DNA of 25,240 nt from Flavobacteriales bacterium UBA7430 (GTDB taxonomy: Bacteria > Bacteroidota > Bacteroidia > Flavobacteriales > UBA7430). Positions 16,099 to 24,506 of this stretch are shown here, one piece after another (the stretch's first letter is position 1; every line of letters begins with the position of its first letter). Under the pieces are notes generated by a model. It searched no databases and was not told where the DNA came from. It saw nothing but the letters and a program-made list of their open reading frames with translations. Location of the stretch: contig DLQO01000006.1 in the NCBI GenBank assembly GCA_002478765.1, positions 4,268-29,507 on the forward strand, read 5' to 3'. The translations under genes were made by a program, and so were the position numbers.

Positions 16099-17083
16099 GG
16101 TGGCCTGCTTTTCTTTTAGCGAAAGATAAAACAATTGCCGCAATAATTCCGGTGATGATAATCATAATTGATTGAGCCGTATGTATCAGAACAGCAAGTG
16201 TGATTCCGGCACTTTCCGTGAGGCCAATGCTTACTACACCAAGTGTAACTGCCGCGTGGTAAGGACCCAGGCCGCCCTGAACCGGAACAATCATTCCTAG
16301 CCCACCAATGACCATGATGTACAAGCCGTCCACAAGCGTTAGGTCAGAGGTTTCAGGTACGCTGAAGAAGCAAATGTAGGTCATCAACAAGTACATCAAC
16401 CAAATGAGGAAGCTGTAAAGGATAAAGAGTGATTTTTCTTTCATGAAAAAGGCGGTTTTAAAACCCTCTTTTACTCCTTCCCAAAGCGCAAGAGCTTTGA
16501 GGTATATTTTGCTGTTCTTTAATCGATCTCTGTATAAATATAAAACGCCCCCAAACATAAAAAGCACGGCGAAAACAATAAAGGGAATGAGTGAGTTTTG
16601 ACCGGGTTCTGCCTCGTTGGAGAGTGATGCGAAGAAGCTGCTCAGTTCAGAGAACTTTAACACAAAACTCAGGGTGATGCAAAACACCAAAAGAGCCAAG
16701 TCAACAACGCGTTCCAAAAGAATGGTGCCAAAAAGTTTGTTAACGGGAATCCCGGTCACTTTGTACAGGCTGGTGCAACGAACAATTTCTCCAGCTCTAG
16801 GAAACAGCGCATTGGCAAGATACCCAGAAGCAACAGCTTGTGTGGCAATATTTGCACTGGTTTTATAGTTCATGGTTTTCAGAAGCAGTAACCATCTCAA
16901 GCCACGAAACACGTATGCAGCATACCCAAAAATCATGGAAAAGATGAGGTACTCATATTTTGCATTTCGAAGGTCGTCAATCATTTTGTCGATGTCCTGA
17001 TCTCGAAAGACAAAGTAGAGAAAGAGGCCGCCGATGCCCAGAAAAAAAAGATATTTAAGAAGTGATAGAGCTCGGGCCTTCAT
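16070..17083 (-). CDS. UPF0104 / lysylphosphatidylglycerol-synthase-type transmembrane protein
   Basis: A 337-residue integral membrane protein with about eight hydrophobic helices, matching the flippase-like transmembrane region (UPF0104/LPG_synthase_TM): RGLRWLLLL, YLANALFPRAGEIVRC with the family's conserved arginine/glycine loop, LLERVVDLALL, and GGLGMIVPVQGGLGPYHAAVTLG. It has no C-terminal synthase domain, so it is not itself an aminoacyl-lipid synthase; lipid or polyprenyl-linked substrate flipping is assumed for the family. panD ends 2 bases before it and rfaE2 begins inside its end. A role in envelope lipids is inferred. Confidence 0.9.
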   Translation of the reverse strand: MKARALSLLKYLFFLGIGGLFLYFVFRDQDIDKMIDDLRNAKYEYLIFSMIFGYAAYVFRGLRWLLLLKTMNYKTSANIATQAVASGYLANALFPRAGEIVRCTSLYKVTGIPVNKLFGTILLERVVDLALLVFCITLSFVLKFSELSSFFASLSNEAEPGQNSLIPFIVFAVLFMFGGVLYLYRDRLKNSKIYLKALALWEGVKEGFKTAFFMKEKSLFILYSFLIWLMYLLMTYICFFSVPETSDLTLVDGLYIMVIGGLGMIVPVQGGLGPYHAAVTLGVVSIGLTESAGITLAVLIHTAQSIMIIITGIIAAIVLSFAKRKAGHHEASEAPSV

Positions 17084-17085
17084 GA

Positions 17086-17436
17086 CTAATCAAGCTTATT
17101 GGTTTGTTCGTTCGGGAAGATTAGCGTGGGCTTAAACTTCTTGGCCTCTTCAAAAGGCATGCTTGCGTAGGAGATGATGATAACAATGTCTCCAGGTTGA
17201 ACTTTCCGGGCCGCCGGACCGTTCATGCAGACTTCGCCTGAACCCTCAACACCTTTTATGGCGTAGGTTTCTATACGCTCACCGTTGTTGATGTTAACAA
17301 TTTGAACCTTTTCTCCTTCGATGATGTTAGAAGCCAACATCAGACGCTCATCGATGGTGATACTACCAATGTAGTTTAAGTCCGCTTGGGTGATTTTTAC
17401 CCGGTGAATTTTAGATTTAACAACCTGTATTTGCAT
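17086..17436 (-). CDS. panD: Aspartate 1-decarboxylase (proenzyme)
   Basis: PanD decarboxylates L-aspartate to beta-alanine for pantothenate synthesis. The 116-residue proenzyme has the self-cleavage site Gly24-Ser25 in [10 protein letters not shown]; cleavage turns Ser25 into the pyruvoyl cofactor. Further family motifs are NGERIETY and [12 protein letters not shown]. It lies 38 bases downstream of panC, which makes the other precursor-joining enzyme, and 2 bases before the flippase-like gene. A TAnnTTTG box sits just in front of its ATG. Confidence 0.96.
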   Translation of the reverse strand: MQIQVVKSKIHRVKITQADLNYIGSITIDERLMLASNIIEGEKVQIVNINNGERIETYAIKGVEGSGEVCMNGPAARKVQPGDIVIIISYASMPFEEAKKFKPTLIFPNEQTNKLD

Positions 17437-17440
17437 GCGT

Positions 17441-17448
17441 CAAAGGTA
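17441..17448 (-). promoter_or_regulatory. Possible internal -7 box in front of panD
   Basis: On the minus strand 17448-17441 reads TACCTTTG (TAnnTTTG), only 4 bases before the panD ATG at 17436. If used, the transcript would begin at or very near the ATG, giving a leaderless message. No TTG box lies at the expected distance, so this may be chance. Confidence 0.25.
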
Positions 17449-17474
17449 AACAAAATGTTCGTTAGACGGTTCGA

Positions 17475-18323
17475 TTAATTTATTTCGATAAAAAGGTTGT
17501 CTATCAGTCGAATAGACCCGGCGAAACAGGCGATGCAAGCAACATGTTTTTTGTGGTCGGACCCCTTGCCTGATGGTTGTAGGTCTACGGTGTTTACAAC
17601 CTCAAAGTATTCAAGTGTTAAGTCAGGATCGTCCTCAAAGGTTTGATTTACCCATTTTTTGATTTCAGCAACGGACCTTTTTGATGCCAGGGTTTTAACA
17701 TGCAACAACCGGCTGTAAATTCGGGCGGCAGCGGTACGATCTTCGGGCAGAAGCAGGAGGTTTCTGGAGCTCATAGCCAAGCCGTCGGGTTCTCTTAAAA
17801 TAGGGCAAGCCACGAGTTCAAGGTTCAAGCAATCTTGTTGAACAAGTGATTTAATGATGGTCAATTGTTGAAAATCCTTTTCACCGAAATAGGCTTTTTC
17901 AGGCTTCACAAGGTCAAAAAGTCTCGAGACAACCGCAGCGACTCCGTCAAAGTGTCCGGGTCTGTTTTCCCCCTCCATAACCTTCTCCAGCAATCCAAAG
18001 TCATACTTTTTCGGCGTGAAGTTTTTGGGGTAGATTTCCGATTTGCTGGGCGTGAAAACGGCATGGCAACCGGCCTCTTCTAATGCGCTCAAATCTTCTT
18101 GGATCCGGTTCGGATATTTCTCCAGGTCTTCACTGTTGTTAAACTGGGTTGGGTTAACAAAAATGGAACACAAAACAAGGTCGTTTTGCAGCAAAGCTTT
18201 TTGAACCAAACTCAGGTGCCCAGGATGTAAAGCACCCATCGTAGGAACAAAACCTAAGGTTTGGCTCCCTAAGCATGTTTCTAAAAAATGGGTTAATTCG
18301 GATACTGTTGAAATGACTTTCAT
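17475..18323 (-). CDS. panC: Pantothenate synthetase
   Basis: PanC joins pantoate and beta-alanine using ATP to give pantothenate. The 282-residue protein shows PTMGALHPGHLSLV with the HxGH ATP site at residues 33-36, FVNPTQFN, the GEKDFQQL segment and the MSSRN motif (KMSKS equivalent). Length is normal. It is the first gene of the minus-strand operon panC-panD-UPF0104-rfaE2-radA and diverges from the GT5-like gene over a 103-base gap. Confidence 0.97.
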   Translation of the reverse strand: MKVISTVSELTHFLETCLGSQTLGFVPTMGALHPGHLSLVQKALLQNDLVLCSIFVNPTQFNNSEDLEKYPNRIQEDLSALEEAGCHAVFTPSKSEIYPKNFTPKKYDFGLLEKVMEGENRPGHFDGVAAVVSRLFDLVKPEKAYFGEKDFQQLTIIKSLVQQDCLNLELVACPILREPDGLAMSSRNLLLLPEDRTAAARIYSRLLHVKTLASKRSVAEIKKWVNQTFEDDPDLTLEYFEVVNTVDLQPSGKGSDHKKHVACIACFAGSIRLIDNLFIEIN

Positions 18324-18386
18324 CGCCTCTTAGCTAAGATAGGGGTTAAAGCTACTGAAAAACTTAATAAATTCGAGATTATTTCG

Positions 18387-18394
18387 TAGTTTTG
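18387..18394 (+). promoter_or_regulatory. Probable -7 box for the GT5-like gene and glmS
   Basis: TAGTTTTG matches TAnnTTTG and lies 32 bases before the ATG at 18427. No TTG box is seen at the usual distance upstream. Confidence 0.45.
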
Positions 18395-18426
18395 CGTCTT
18401 GAATTAGAATAACATAATTCACCGTT

Positions 18427-19233
18427 ATGGCCAAGAAAAGAATACTATACGTTTCTCAAGAAATTTCTCCGTACTTACCTGAGAATGATTTATCTAAGAC
18501 TTCTCGTTTTTTACCCCAAGCGATGAACGAATCGGGCATTGAAGTTCGCTTGTTTATGCCACGTTTTGGGTGTATCAACGAAAGAAGACATCAACTTCAT
18601 GAAGTGATACGTCTTTCGGGGATGAATCTCATCGTAAACGACATCGATCAACCTTTGATCATTAAGGTTGCCTCAATTCCTCAGGCTCGTATGCAGGTGT
18701 ATTTCATAGACAACGAAGAGTACTTCAAAAGAAAGTTCACGACAGAAGACAAGAAAGGTAAGTTTTACGAGGACAATGACGAGCGTGCCTTGTTTTTCTG
18801 CAGAGGCGTTATTGAGTCCGTGAAAAAACTAGGATGGTCTCCAGACGTGATTCACTGCAACGGATGGATGGCAAGTTTCTTGCCGATGTATTTGAAAAAG
18901 TTCTACCACGATGATCCAATTTTTGAAAACACGAAAATCGTTGTTTCATTATACAACCATTCCTTCGACGGCACCCTAAGCAACGATTTGTCTGACAAAT
19001 TAAAGTTTGACGGGCACAGTGAAGAGGATCTTGTCGGACTTGAAAAAGTAGACTACAAAAAATTAACCGAAACGGCCATCCACTATTCCGATGCTGTCGT
19101 TAAGGGAAGCATAGATCTTGACAAAGACGTTTTGAAGCTGATTGAAGATTCAAAATTACCCACTTTGGAGTTTTCGGAGGGTGCTTACAAAGAGCAATAC
19201 AAGCCCTTTTACGAAACTCTGTTTGAAGAATAG
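18427..19233 (+). CDS. Glycogen/starch synthase N-terminal-domain protein (half-length GT5)
   Basis: A 268-residue protein related to the N-terminal domain of glycogen synthase (GT5): KKRILYVSQEISPYLPENDLS at the start, a RLFMPRFG segment, and VIHCNGWMASFLPMYLKKF near 143-161. The whole C-terminal GT-B domain with the catalytic and donor-binding loop is absent, and the N-terminal KxGGL donor motif is replaced by SKTSR. Such short proteins between panC and glmS occur in Flavobacteriia and are annotated as glycogen synthase, but this one is unlikely to be a working synthase. A binding, regulatory or other role is open. glmS begins 39 bases later. Confidence 0.85.
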   Translation: MAKKRILYVSQEISPYLPENDLSKTSRFLPQAMNESGIEVRLFMPRFGCINERRHQLHEVIRLSGMNLIVNDIDQPLIIKVASIPQARMQVYFIDNEEYFKRKFTTEDKKGKFYEDNDERALFFCRGVIESVKKLGWSPDVIHCNGWMASFLPMYLKKFYHDDPIFENTKIVVSLYNHSFDGTLSNDLSDKLKFDGHSEEDLVGLEKVDYKKLTETAIHYSDAVVKGSIDLDKDVLKLIEDSKLPTLEFSEGAYKEQYKPFYETLFEE

Positions 19234-19272
19234 AAGGCTTCGTTTTAAAGTAAAAAGATTTAAGTGTAGCGT

Positions 19273-21114
19273 ATGTGTGGAATCGTGGGTTATTTGGGAA
19301 GCAAACAAGCATACCCAATACTGGTTAAAGGATTAAAAAGATTGGAGTACCGTGGTTACGACAGCGCAGGAGTTGCCTTGCTGAATAACGACGGAATAGA
19401 AATATTCAAGAAGCAGGGGAAGGTGGCTCAGATGGAAGCTGTTGTTCCTTCAGAAATTCCTCAAGCGAACATAGGGATAGGTCATACGCGATGGGCCACC
19501 CACGGAGCACCTAGCGACCGGAACTCTCACCCACATTTTTCTCAATCCAAGCGTATAGCGATCATTCACAATGGGATCATTGAGAACTACGCCAGCATCA
19601 AAGAGGGTTTGTCCAAACGCGGCTATACCTTCCAAAGCGATACAGACACAGAGGTGCTGGTCAACCTGATTGAAGACATTTTGGTTAACGCTAAGGTTAG
19701 CCTAGCGGAAGCTGTTCGAGTAGCCCTGAACCAAGTGGTAGGAGCTTACGCGATTGCTGTTGTCGAAGAAGGCAACCCAGATCAAGTGGTGGTTGCCAAA
19801 AAAGGGAGTCCCCTCGTAATCGGAGTAGGCGACGGGGAGTACTTTATAGCCTCAGACGCAACGCCTTTTATTGAGTACACCAAGCAAGCCGTTTATTTGA
19901 ATGAAGAAGAAGTGGCCCTAATTTCTTTGGAAAAAGGTTTGGAAGTGCGAACGATTGCCAACGAACTCAAACGACCTTACGTTCAAGAATTGGCCATAGA
20001 AATCGAGTCCATCGAAAAGGGCGGATACGATCATTTTATGCTCAAAGAAATTAACGAGCAATCCAAATCGATATTTGACACGCTGCGCGGTCGCTTGTTG
20101 GTGAACGAGGGAACCATTAAACTGGGTAGTCTTGAAGAGTACGAGCAAAAGTTTTTAAATACAAACCGAATCATCATCGTGGCTTGTGGAACTTCATGGC
20201 ATGCCGGCCTTGTGGCGGAATACCTCATTGAAGATTTAGCGCGAATTCCTGTTGAGGTGGAATACGCCTCGGAGTTCCGATACAGAAACCCGATCATTAC
20301 GGAAAAAGACATCGTGATTGCGGTTTCGCAATCCGGAGAGACTGCCGACACCTTATCTGCCATTCAATTGGCAAAAGCCAAGGGAGCAACCATTTTTGGT
20401 ATATGTAATGTGGTGGGGTCGAGCATTGCAAGAGAAGCACATGTGGGGGCTTATACCCATGCGGGTCCTGAGATCGGCGTGGCATCCACCAAGGCCTTTA
20501 CCGCTCAGGTTACCGTATTCATCATGATGGCTTTGAGCTTAGGTAGAAAACGCGGAACCCTTTCAGAGAAAGATTTTAGAAGACTGATTTTGGAGCTGGA
20601 GACGCTACCTAAAAAAGTAGAAGAGACCCTCAAACTCGATGCACAGTCGAAAAAAATTGCTGCTGTGTATAAAGACGTGCCGAACTGTTTGTTTTTAGGT
20701 CGCGGGATTAATTTCCCTGTGGCTTTGGAAGGCGCTTTGAAGCTGAAAGAAATTTCTTACATACATGCCGAAGGATACCCCGCGGCAGAAATGAAGCACG
20801 GACCGATTGCCTTAATCGATGAAGACATGCCTACGGTTGTGATCGCGACCAAAACAGAGTATTACGAAAAGGTGGTCAGCAACATTCAAGAAATCAAGGC
20901 GCGTGAAGGAAAAATCATTGCCATTGTAAACGAGGGAGATGTTGACGTAAGGAAGATTGCAGACCATGTGATTGAAGTCCCTGCCGTAGACGAACGCTTG
21001 AGTCCATTGTTGACGACCATACCGCTTCAACTCATCTCCTACCACATTGCCGTGATGCGCGAATGCGATGTCGATCAACCACGAAACCTGGCCAAGTCCG
21101 TCACTGTGGAATAA
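19273..21114 (+). CDS. glmS: Glutamine-fructose-6-phosphate aminotransferase (isomerizing)
   Basis: GlmS makes glucosamine 6-phosphate from fructose 6-phosphate and glutamine, the entry to peptidoglycan and LPS amino sugars. The 613-residue protein starts MCGIVGYLGS, placing the catalytic Cys at position 2, exposed after Met removal. The class II glutaminase domain (about 1-220; RGYDSAG, GHTRWATHG, HNGIIENY) is followed by two SIS domains (about 295-430 and 465-600; ACGTSWHAG, SQSGETADT, AEMKHGPIALI) and the C-terminal DQPRNLAKSVTVE. No glmS ribozyme-like leader was seen in the 39-base gap before it. A strong terminator follows. Confidence 0.98.
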   Translation: MCGIVGYLGSKQAYPILVKGLKRLEYRGYDSAGVALLNNDGIEIFKKQGKVAQMEAVVPSEIPQANIGIGHTRWATHGAPSDRNSHPHFSQSKRIAIIHNGIIENYASIKEGLSKRGYTFQSDTDTEVLVNLIEDILVNAKVSLAEAVRVALNQVVGAYAIAVVEEGNPDQVVVAKKGSPLVIGVGDGEYFIASDATPFIEYTKQAVYLNEEEVALISLEKGLEVRTIANELKRPYVQELAIEIESIEKGGYDHFMLKEINEQSKSIFDTLRGRLLVNEGTIKLGSLEEYEQKFLNTNRIIIVACGTSWHAGLVAEYLIEDLARIPVEVEYASEFRYRNPIITEKDIVIAVSQSGETADTLSAIQLAKAKGATIFGICNVVGSSIAREAHVGAYTHAGPEIGVASTKAFTAQVTVFIMMALSLGRKRGTLSEKDFRRLILELETLPKKVEETLKLDAQSKKIAAVYKDVPNCLFLGRGINFPVALEGALKLKEISYIHAEGYPAAEMKHGPIALIDEDMPTVVIATKTEYYEKVVSNIQEIKAREGKIIAIVNEGDVDVRKIADHVIEVPAVDERLSPLLTTIPLQLISYHIAVMRECDVDQPRNLAKSVTVE

Positions 21115-21138
21115 TATTTAGGATCAATCAAATCAAAC

Positions 21139-21172
21139 AAAAAAAGCCCACTCCTTAGAGTGGGCTTTTTTT
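21139..21172. terminator. Bidirectional intrinsic terminator between glmS and the secreted DUF1566 protein
   Basis: Seven A plus GCCCACTC (21139-21153) pair perfectly with GAGTGGGC plus seven T (21158-21172) around a four-base loop. It can stop glmS transcription and that of the converging gene ending at 21190. Confidence 0.92.
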
Positions 21173-21189
21173 GTTAAAGATTTAAAACA

Positions 21190-22881
21190 TTAAAAAGCGC
21201 GTACAACACGTACGCTGGATAAAGCACCAACGGTCATACTCGTAGATATATTATAATACAAAGTGATGTACGACGCACCGTCTGCATATGTATTATGAGA
21301 AATCTCAATCGAGGAAGCCCAATAACGTTTTGCATAAGGGTTATCGTTATCCGCGCTTGTTTTGAATCCACCAATATTTTCTAATGAATTTAATAATCCT
21401 GGACCTATCGTATTATACATTAGTTGTAATTCTTCTTTTGATGGTAAGTGCCAACCTGAATAGCCATCTATGGAATAATTAGATGCTTCATCGAGTGCAG
21501 TTTTCCAGTCATAATAACCTGGTAAATCTTCCTTTGCTGCCACAAGCCCTGATCCATTTTCATTGATTTGAAACACGATTCCACCCATGTGATGGTCTCC
21601 TATCTGTAAATCAACAGGAGCAGTATAACCCTCGTAGCTCTCAGATAAGGCATCTAAATCTGCTTGAGAGATTCCGTCTTCAGGGGTAATTGCGGCTACT
21701 GCGAAATCAACATCAGCTTGTGTAATACCGTCTTCAGGAGCCGTTGTTTCACAGAATTGGAAGTCTGTTACAGCTTCTTTCATTTTAATTTGGTACCCTT
21801 CAGAAAACTTTAAACTTCCCATCGCATTGAATTCCCAGGATGGTATATAAGACAAGCCCTGTTCATCTTTTACGATGTCTATTTTATCTGATATATCAGC
21901 AAACCCGACTTCAGCATCTACTGAATCTAAACAAGTATGCCCAAACATACTCCAGCCTTTGGGAAGCTCTAAGAAGCCCCCAATACAAGAAGAATCATCT
22001 GAATTGGCAGAGGGGTTATAGTTGTAAGCATTTTCTTCTGTACATCCATTTACTCGTACAATACAGGTATTATTATCTATATTGGCAGCCGAGTTGTAGT
22101 TCAATGCATTTTCATCGGTACAGCCATAAAGATTAGGGTTAAGGCAAGAAGTCAGAGACATTAATTCTGATTCAGAAGTCTCAATAAAATTTACTGATCC
22201 CGAAGTATTTGTATTGTTTGCAATTGTTGTTGAAGCTGAATTATAGTATACATTAAATGAGGTCGACCCAGTTGATGCAGTTAGTGTAAACGTTTCCATT
22301 GAACTAGGAATCGTGATGTTAACTTGACCAGAACCTGTTAGATTTGTGTAGGCCCCACGATAGGCATCACAAGGATAAACAACATTTAACGTAGCAGACC
22401 CGGTGTTATTACTTGCAATAGCAAAGCCACTACAAGTCCATGGTACTAAATTATGAGTTCCACTTCCAGTAGGGAAAAATGCTGAACTAAGAGTGAAATT
22501 TTCATTGTAGTCCATTACGCAATCACAATCATCATCAAACAGACCTTGAAGTACTTGGTCCGAAAACACACACGAACTACTGTAAAGGCTACTAAAATCA
22601 ACTGACCATGGTTCCAAACCTAAGCTGTACATTTCATCTTGAACACCCCACACTACCTCATTATTCATTTCAGTGGTAGCTTCTGCGTTGTAATTACAAG
22701 CTGATTGATCTAAACAACCGTAACATGAAAAATCACACACAGAAAAATTAGACATTTCAGTTGCATCGGAGTTGTAATTACATGCAGATGAAATCATGCA
22801 GCCCTCTTGAGCATTAACCGTAAAATTCATTGCAAATACAAGAACAAACAATCCGATAAAGTTTTGAGTAAAATTTTTCAT
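21190..22881 (-). CDS. Secreted multidomain protein with GCxxxxAxNYN repeats and C-terminal Lcl_C/DUF1566 domain
   Basis: A 563-residue exported protein. Signal peptide 1-25 (ending TVNAQ); two GCxxxxAxNYN-type Cys repeats (27-70); a beta-rich Ser/Thr/Asn region (about 125-240); two more repeats (252-300); a GWSMFG...FCE module (303-378) shared with the secreted protein at 23489-24406; two EDGITQAD/EDGISQAD repeats (382-410); and a DUF1566/Lcl_C domain (433-563; GGIVFQINENGSGLVAA, GWHLPSKEELQLMYN, YWASS, VRVVRAF). I took ATG 22881, where the signal peptide begins, rather than the upstream TTG at 22944. Such proteins are surface or secreted in Bacteroidota; no classical type IX sorting domain is evident. 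The gene looks more AT-rich than its neighbours. Confidence 0.85.
   Translation of the reverse strand: MKNFTQNFIGLFVLVFAMNFTVNAQEGCMISSACNYNSDATEMSNFSVCDFSCYGCLDQSACNYNAEATTEMNNEVVWGVQDEMYSLGLEPWSVDFSSLYSSSCVFSDQVLQGLFDDDCDCVMDYNENFTLSSAFFPTGSGTHNLVPWTCSGFAIASNNTGSATLNVVYPCDAYRGAYTNLTGSGQVNITIPSSMETFTLTASTGSTSFNVYYNSASTTIANNTNTSGSVNFIETSESELMSLTSCLNPNLYGCTDENALNYNSAANIDNNTCIVRVNGCTEENAYNYNPSANSDDSSCIGGFLELPKGWSMFGHTCLDSVDAEVGFADISDKIDIVKDEQGLSYIPSWEFNAMGSLKFSEGYQIKMKEAVTDFQFCETTAPEDGITQADVDFAVAAITPEDGISQADLDALSESYEGYTAPVDLQIGDHHMGGIVFQINENGSGLVAAKEDLPGYYDWKTALDEASNYSIDGYSGWHLPSKEELQLMYNTIGPGLLNSLENIGGFKTSADNDNPYAKRYWASSIEISHNTYADGASYITLYYNISTSMTVGALSSVRVVRAF
21982..22128 (-). repeat. Third and fourth GCxxxxAxNYN protein repeats
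   Basis: Residues 252-300 of the DUF1566 protein hold YGCTDENALNYNSAANIDNN and NGCTEENAYNYNPSANSDDS, each followed by a closing C. They are about 25 residues each and match the degenerate pair near the N-terminus (GCMISSACNYN, GCLDQSACNYN; 22672-22803). The pattern is common in secreted Bacteroidota proteins and may be a small disulfide or calcium-binding unit. Confidence 0.75.
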
Positions 22882-23053
22882 TTCTGGGAGGATTAAGTTA
22901 ATAAGCGGTTGAAAATTTAGTCTATAAAAATACAAAAAACACAAGGCGAGTCAACGGTAAACTTGTTTCTTGAGTCTTTTATAAAGTAACCTCGCTACTG
23001 GGCTTGTATGGTAAATGAACGACCTCTGTTTAGAGCGCATTAAGAATTCAAAA

Positions 23054-23440
23054 TCAAAGCACAGAAGCGTCGAGAAGTTGATCAAGCGCTTCTCCCTTTA
23101 GGGCATTGCACCCAATGCTTCTGAGCAGCAAGTCGTACTCGTAAAACTCTTCGATGTACTCAAAGCATCCCAGTACAATTTCTTTTTCCAGGGCGCTCAC
23201 TTCTTTTTCACAAGAGGGCTCGGCAAGCTTTTCAAGATCATCAATGGGAAGATAACTCACAGAAACAAGCTCTTCTTTTAAATCACCGCCAAAACTGTTT
23301 TCGGTAATGCAAAGTGAGAGGTAGTTTCCATTGCTGAGTTTAAAGTTGTGTTGGAACCCACGAGACCATTTACCCTTCTCTTTGAAGGGCTCGTCTTTTG
23401 TGATGCCCAGGCTTTTAAATCCGATGACGTGTAAGCTCAT
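23054..23440 (-). CDS. Small soluble protein, not recognised
   Basis: A 128-residue protein without signal peptide or membrane segment. The N-terminal half looks beta-rich (GFQHNFKLSNGNYLSLCITE), the C-terminal half is acidic and helical (KEVSALEKEIVLGCFEYIEEF). Four Cys are present but not in a metal-binding pattern. Codon use looks like the neighbours. It lies between two secreted-protein genes with 48 bases to the one upstream, so it may share a transcript with it. I cannot assign a family. Confidence 0.6.
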   Translation of the reverse strand: MSLHVIGFKSLGITKDEPFKEKGKWSRGFQHNFKLSNGNYLSLCITENSFGGDLKEELVSVSYLPIDDLEKLAEPSCEKEVSALEKEIVLGCFEYIEEFYEYDLLLRSIGCNALKGEALDQLLDASVL

Positions 23441-23488
23441 TATTGAATGTAGGAATAAGGTTTAGCGACTTAAGAGGGTAAAACAGGT

Positions 23489-24406
23489 CTATTCACAAAT
23501 GTTGTAATTGGGAATCTCTTCAGTGACTTTTATCAAGTAGCCATAACCGCGTTTTAAGTCACCAATTCCGTTAAAGTTGTATTCGGTTAAGTAGGCATTT
23601 CCAAAGCCATTTTTTGCGATGATGAGTTGGTCTTTAATGGCGGAAAAGGCCGTTGCGGCATTTTTATCTGCTCCACAACCGAAGCCAATCATGTTCCAGC
23701 CTTGGTTCAGCGTAATGGACACCCCATCAAGGGTCGTGGCGGCAGCAATTTCTACACATTCTGAACAGCATTGGCCACAGACCTCTACCCAGGTACCGTT
23801 GCATTCAACACCCATAGCTTGCGCACAATCAATGATCATCATGGAGAAAGTCCCATCGGCATTGCAATAGCCTGCATCACATGGGTTGGTCGGGTTGAAC
23901 CAGTCGCCTTCCTCGTAAATCGCAACGCCAGTGCTGGAGGTACACAGCGGTTCTTTTCCCACACATACTGCGCAACATTGCCCAGAGACTTGTACCAGGT
24001 CTCCATCACAAGGAATCCCCATTTCATAGGGACAGTCGTATGCAATTTGAGAAAAGGTTCCATCTTCGCCGCAGTATCCAGACTCACAGGGGTTGTCTGG
24101 GTTTGTCCAGTCACCAACCCCATAGATCATGATTCCCGAAGGCGTTTCACAAAGCACCGGAATGGCGTTGCAATCCCAGTCTCGTTCGATAATTTCTCCT
24201 ACACTGCTTTCCCAAGAAGTTACCCCTCCGGCTTGAGCCACACAAGCATTGCTGTACATCTTGTCATCACATCCGATCACGGGGTCATAAACTTCCGTAC
24301 AATTGACTTCGGGATTCACCCAATCGGGATTGATGCAACAAATTTCGGTTTGAGCGTAGCTTGTAAAACTTATGCATATCGCAAAGAGCGTGAGGAGGGT
24401 TTTCAT
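23489..24406 (-). CDS. Secreted Cys-rich protein with Kazal-like and VWC-like repeats
   Basis: A 305-residue exported protein with a signal peptide (1-19, SYAQ). Residues about 22-79 resemble a Kazal-type inhibitor domain (VYDPVIGCDDKMYSNACV), with Ile replacing the usual Cys of DPVCGCD. Two ~70-residue repeats (80-150 and 151-219) share GDWxNPxNPC, GYC, DGTFS, DC, GxxC and end in GQCCxxC, reminiscent of von Willebrand factor C domains. The C-terminus (229-305) is the GWNMIG...YNICE module found also in the DUF1566 protein. A surface adhesin or protease-inhibiting role is conceivable; no function is proven. No type IX C-terminal signal is recognised. Confidence 0.8.
   Translation of the reverse strand: MKTLLTLFAICISFTSYAQTEICCINPDWVNPEVNCTEVYDPVIGCDDKMYSNACVAQAGGVTSWESSVGEIIERDWDCNAIPVLCETPSGIMIYGVGDWTNPDNPCESGYCGEDGTFSQIAYDCPYEMGIPCDGDLVQVSGQCCAVCVGKEPLCTSSTGVAIYEEGDWFNPTNPCDAGYCNADGTFSMMIIDCAQAMGVECNGTWVEVCGQCCSECVEIAAATTLDGVSITLNQGWNMIGFGCGADKNAATAFSAIKDQLIIAKNGFGNAYLTEYNFNGIGDLKRGYGYLIKVTEEIPNYNICE
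23750..24169 (-). repeat. Two tandem VWC-like protein repeats
   Basis: These bases encode residues 80-219 of the secreted Cys-rich protein as two units of about 70 residues. Shared positions include IY..GDW.NP.NPC, GYC..DGTFS, DC, MG..C.G and GQCC..C.. The units are clearly alike at protein level but not near-identical in DNA, so the duplication is not recent. Confidence 0.8.
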
Positions 24407-24506
24407 ACGTAAGTGTTTATTACAATCTAAGATAAGTAATTTAAACGAGAAGGCTGAGCCATTTTTTTAGTTCTCCATAAAATCGATGTCGACAGGAGAA
24501 GCATGC

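Noticed and set aside
19234..19272. glmS ribozyme or other riboswitch before glmS
   Set aside because: The gap is 39 bases, too short for the ribozyme, and no conserved core is visible.
23771..24412. 213-residue plus-strand ORF opposite the secreted Cys-rich gene
   Set aside because: The minus-strand frame has a signal peptide, repeated domains and regular Cys spacing; the plus-strand frame shows no such structure and is its shadow.
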